From contig JAPKCR010000117.1 in the NCBI GenBank assembly GCA_026421135.1, positions 1 through 6,833 of the forward strand: a DNA stretch of 6,833 bases, read 5' to 3'. Below the pieces are notes generated by a model. It did not search any database, was not told the DNA's origin, and worked only from the letters and a program-made list of their open reading frames with translations. Position 1 is the stretch's first letter, and each line of letters begins with the position of its first letter. Shown piece after piece: positions 6,008 to 6,833 of this stretch. A program made the position numbers and the translations under genes. Source of the DNA: Sulfitobacter sp. GTDB taxonomy: Bacteria > Pseudomonadota > Alphaproteobacteria > Rhodobacterales > Rhodobacteraceae.

Positions 6008-6833
6008 GTGGCAGATCCCCAAGACACCAATCCGCCCTCTACTGTCCCTGAAACCGGCGTGGCCGATCTTGGGCTTTTTGGTAAACCCTTGTTTCTAGAT
6101 CCCTCCGCCCGTGCACTTTCCCGCGTTGGTGTTGTCGATGTGGGGTCAAACTCTGTCCGGTTGGTGGTGTTTGATGGCGCAGCCCGCTCGCCAGCCTATT
6201 TCTACAACGAAAAGATCATGTGCGCCTTGGGCGCGGGCATGGCCGAAACCGGTCATTTGTCCCCTCAGGGGCGCGCGCGCGCGCTGTCTGCGATGAGGCG
6301 GTTCAGCAAGCTAGCAGACGGTATGGACTTGGCCGAACTGACGGTCGTGGCCACGGCTGCGGTGCGCGATGCGTCAGATGGCCGGGCATTTTGTGATGAG
6401 GTCGAACGCGAAACTGGCCTAAAAATCTGGGTCATCGATGGCGAAGAAGAAGCACGCCTTTCCGCACAAGGCGTTCTTTTGGGTTGGCCCGGGGCTTATG
6501 GTCTGGTCTGCGATATTGGTGGTTCATCAATGGAGCTGGCTGAAATTTCCGCCGGGCGTGTAGGCAAACGGGTTACATCCGCCTTGGGGCCGCTCAAATT
6601 GCGTGATCTCAAAGGCGGTGCCAAATCAAGGCAGGCCCATATCAAAGACGTCATGCAAGGTCTGGCCGAAAAAATGGGCGCGCAGCGTGACCGTTTGTTC
6701 CTTGTCGGCGGGTCTTGGCGTGCGATTGCGCGCATTGATATGGTGCGACAGGGGTATCCCCTTCACGTGCTTCACGAATATCGCATGACCGCCAAATCCG
6801 TGCGCGCCACTGTAAAGCACATCAAAAATTCCG
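6008..6833 (+). CDS. ppx: Exopolyphosphatase, Ppx/GppA family (partial, runs off the right edge)
   Basis: 275 codons are visible from GTG 6008 with no stop before the window ends. The family folds as an ASKHA (sugar kinase/Hsp70/actin) ATPase-like phosphatase. VGVVDVGSNSVRLVVFD (40-56) is the phosphate 1 motif, ATAAVRDA (115-122) matches the family's conserved ATSAxRxA segment, DGEEEARLSAQGV (144-156) is the acidic motif beside the active site, VCDIGGSSMELAE (167-179) is the phosphate 2 motif, then LGPLKL (193-198) and FLVGGSWRAIARID (231-244). Ppx removes terminal phosphate from polyphosphate; the related GppA activity on pppGpp cannot be ruled out from sequence, but position next to ppk1 favours polyphosphate. 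About 24 residues precede the GKPLF segment, and the start is uncertain: ATG 5981 in the same frame would add nine residues, while AGGAG at 5998-6002 supports the GTG. The terminator upstream suggests its own promoter. Confidence 0.92.
   Translation, partial: MADPQDTNPPSTVPETGVADLGLFGKPLFLDPSARALSRVGVVDVGSNSVRLVVFDGAARSPAYFYNEKIMCALGAGMAETGHLSPQGRARALSAMRRFSKLADGMDLAELTVVATAAVRDASDGRAFCDEVERETGLKIWVIDGEEEARLSAQGVLLGWPGAYGLVCDIGGSSMELAEISAGRVGKRVTSALGPLKLRDLKGGAKSRQAHIKDVMQGLAEKMGAQRDRLFLVGGSWRAIARIDMVRQGYPLHVLHEYRMTAKSVRATVKHIKNS
6271..6284 (+). repeat. (GC)7 dinucleotide repeat inside ppx
   Basis: Fourteen bases of alternating G and C encode the Arg-Ala-Arg-Ala segment at residues 89-92 of the exopolyphosphatase. 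Gain or loss of one GC unit would shift the frame early in the gene. Pure alternating GC can also adopt Z-form DNA under supercoiling. The reading frame is intact here. Confidence 0.6.

Overview
The window looks like an ordinary chromosomal segment from an alphaproteobacterium of the Rhodobacteraceae/Roseobacter group. The reasons are the protein sequences (ProS N-terminus, a MALPIRDQLKYWGIA-type AI-2E/PerM permease, a short Hda-like DnaA ATPase, PPK1 and Ppx), the moderately high GC content by eye, and GTG starts. No phage, transposon, CRISPR, tRNA or rRNA sequence was seen. I found no convincing new biological system. What is notable is the gene neighbourhood and several small structured or repetitive elements between and inside the genes.

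Left arm, minus strand: the first 126 bases are the start of prolyl-tRNA synthetase (proS), cut by the window edge. A 141-base gap carrying a perfect 8-bp inverted repeat separates it from an intact peptidase T gene (pepT, 268-1509), which lies upstream of proS in the direction of transcription. pepT has all metal and catalytic residues and a strong Shine-Dalgarno site. Its gap to the next gene is a 288-base divergent intergenic region. That region holds a candidate -35 box for pepT and, on the other side, a set of inverted repeats and a 10-bp palindrome just upstream of the permease gene.

Right arm, plus strand: a PerM/AI-2E family membrane protein (1798-2877, GTG start), an Hda-type regulatory ATPase (2879-3550, one base after the permease stop), polyphosphate kinase ppk1 (3617-5791), a structured 3' region ending in a clear intrinsic terminator (5898-5921), and the first 275 codons of an exopolyphosphatase of the Ppx/GppA family (from 6008, cut by the window end).

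Working together: PPK1 makes polyphosphate from ATP and Ppx degrades it, so the right half encodes synthesis and breakdown of the same polymer, but the terminator suggests separate transcripts. The Hda-like protein is expected to bind the beta clamp and promote hydrolysis of DnaA-bound ATP, limiting re-initiation of replication. Its tight coupling to a permease gene and closeness to ppk1 put replication control next to polyphosphate metabolism. PepT and ProS are housekeeping functions in peptide turnover and translation.
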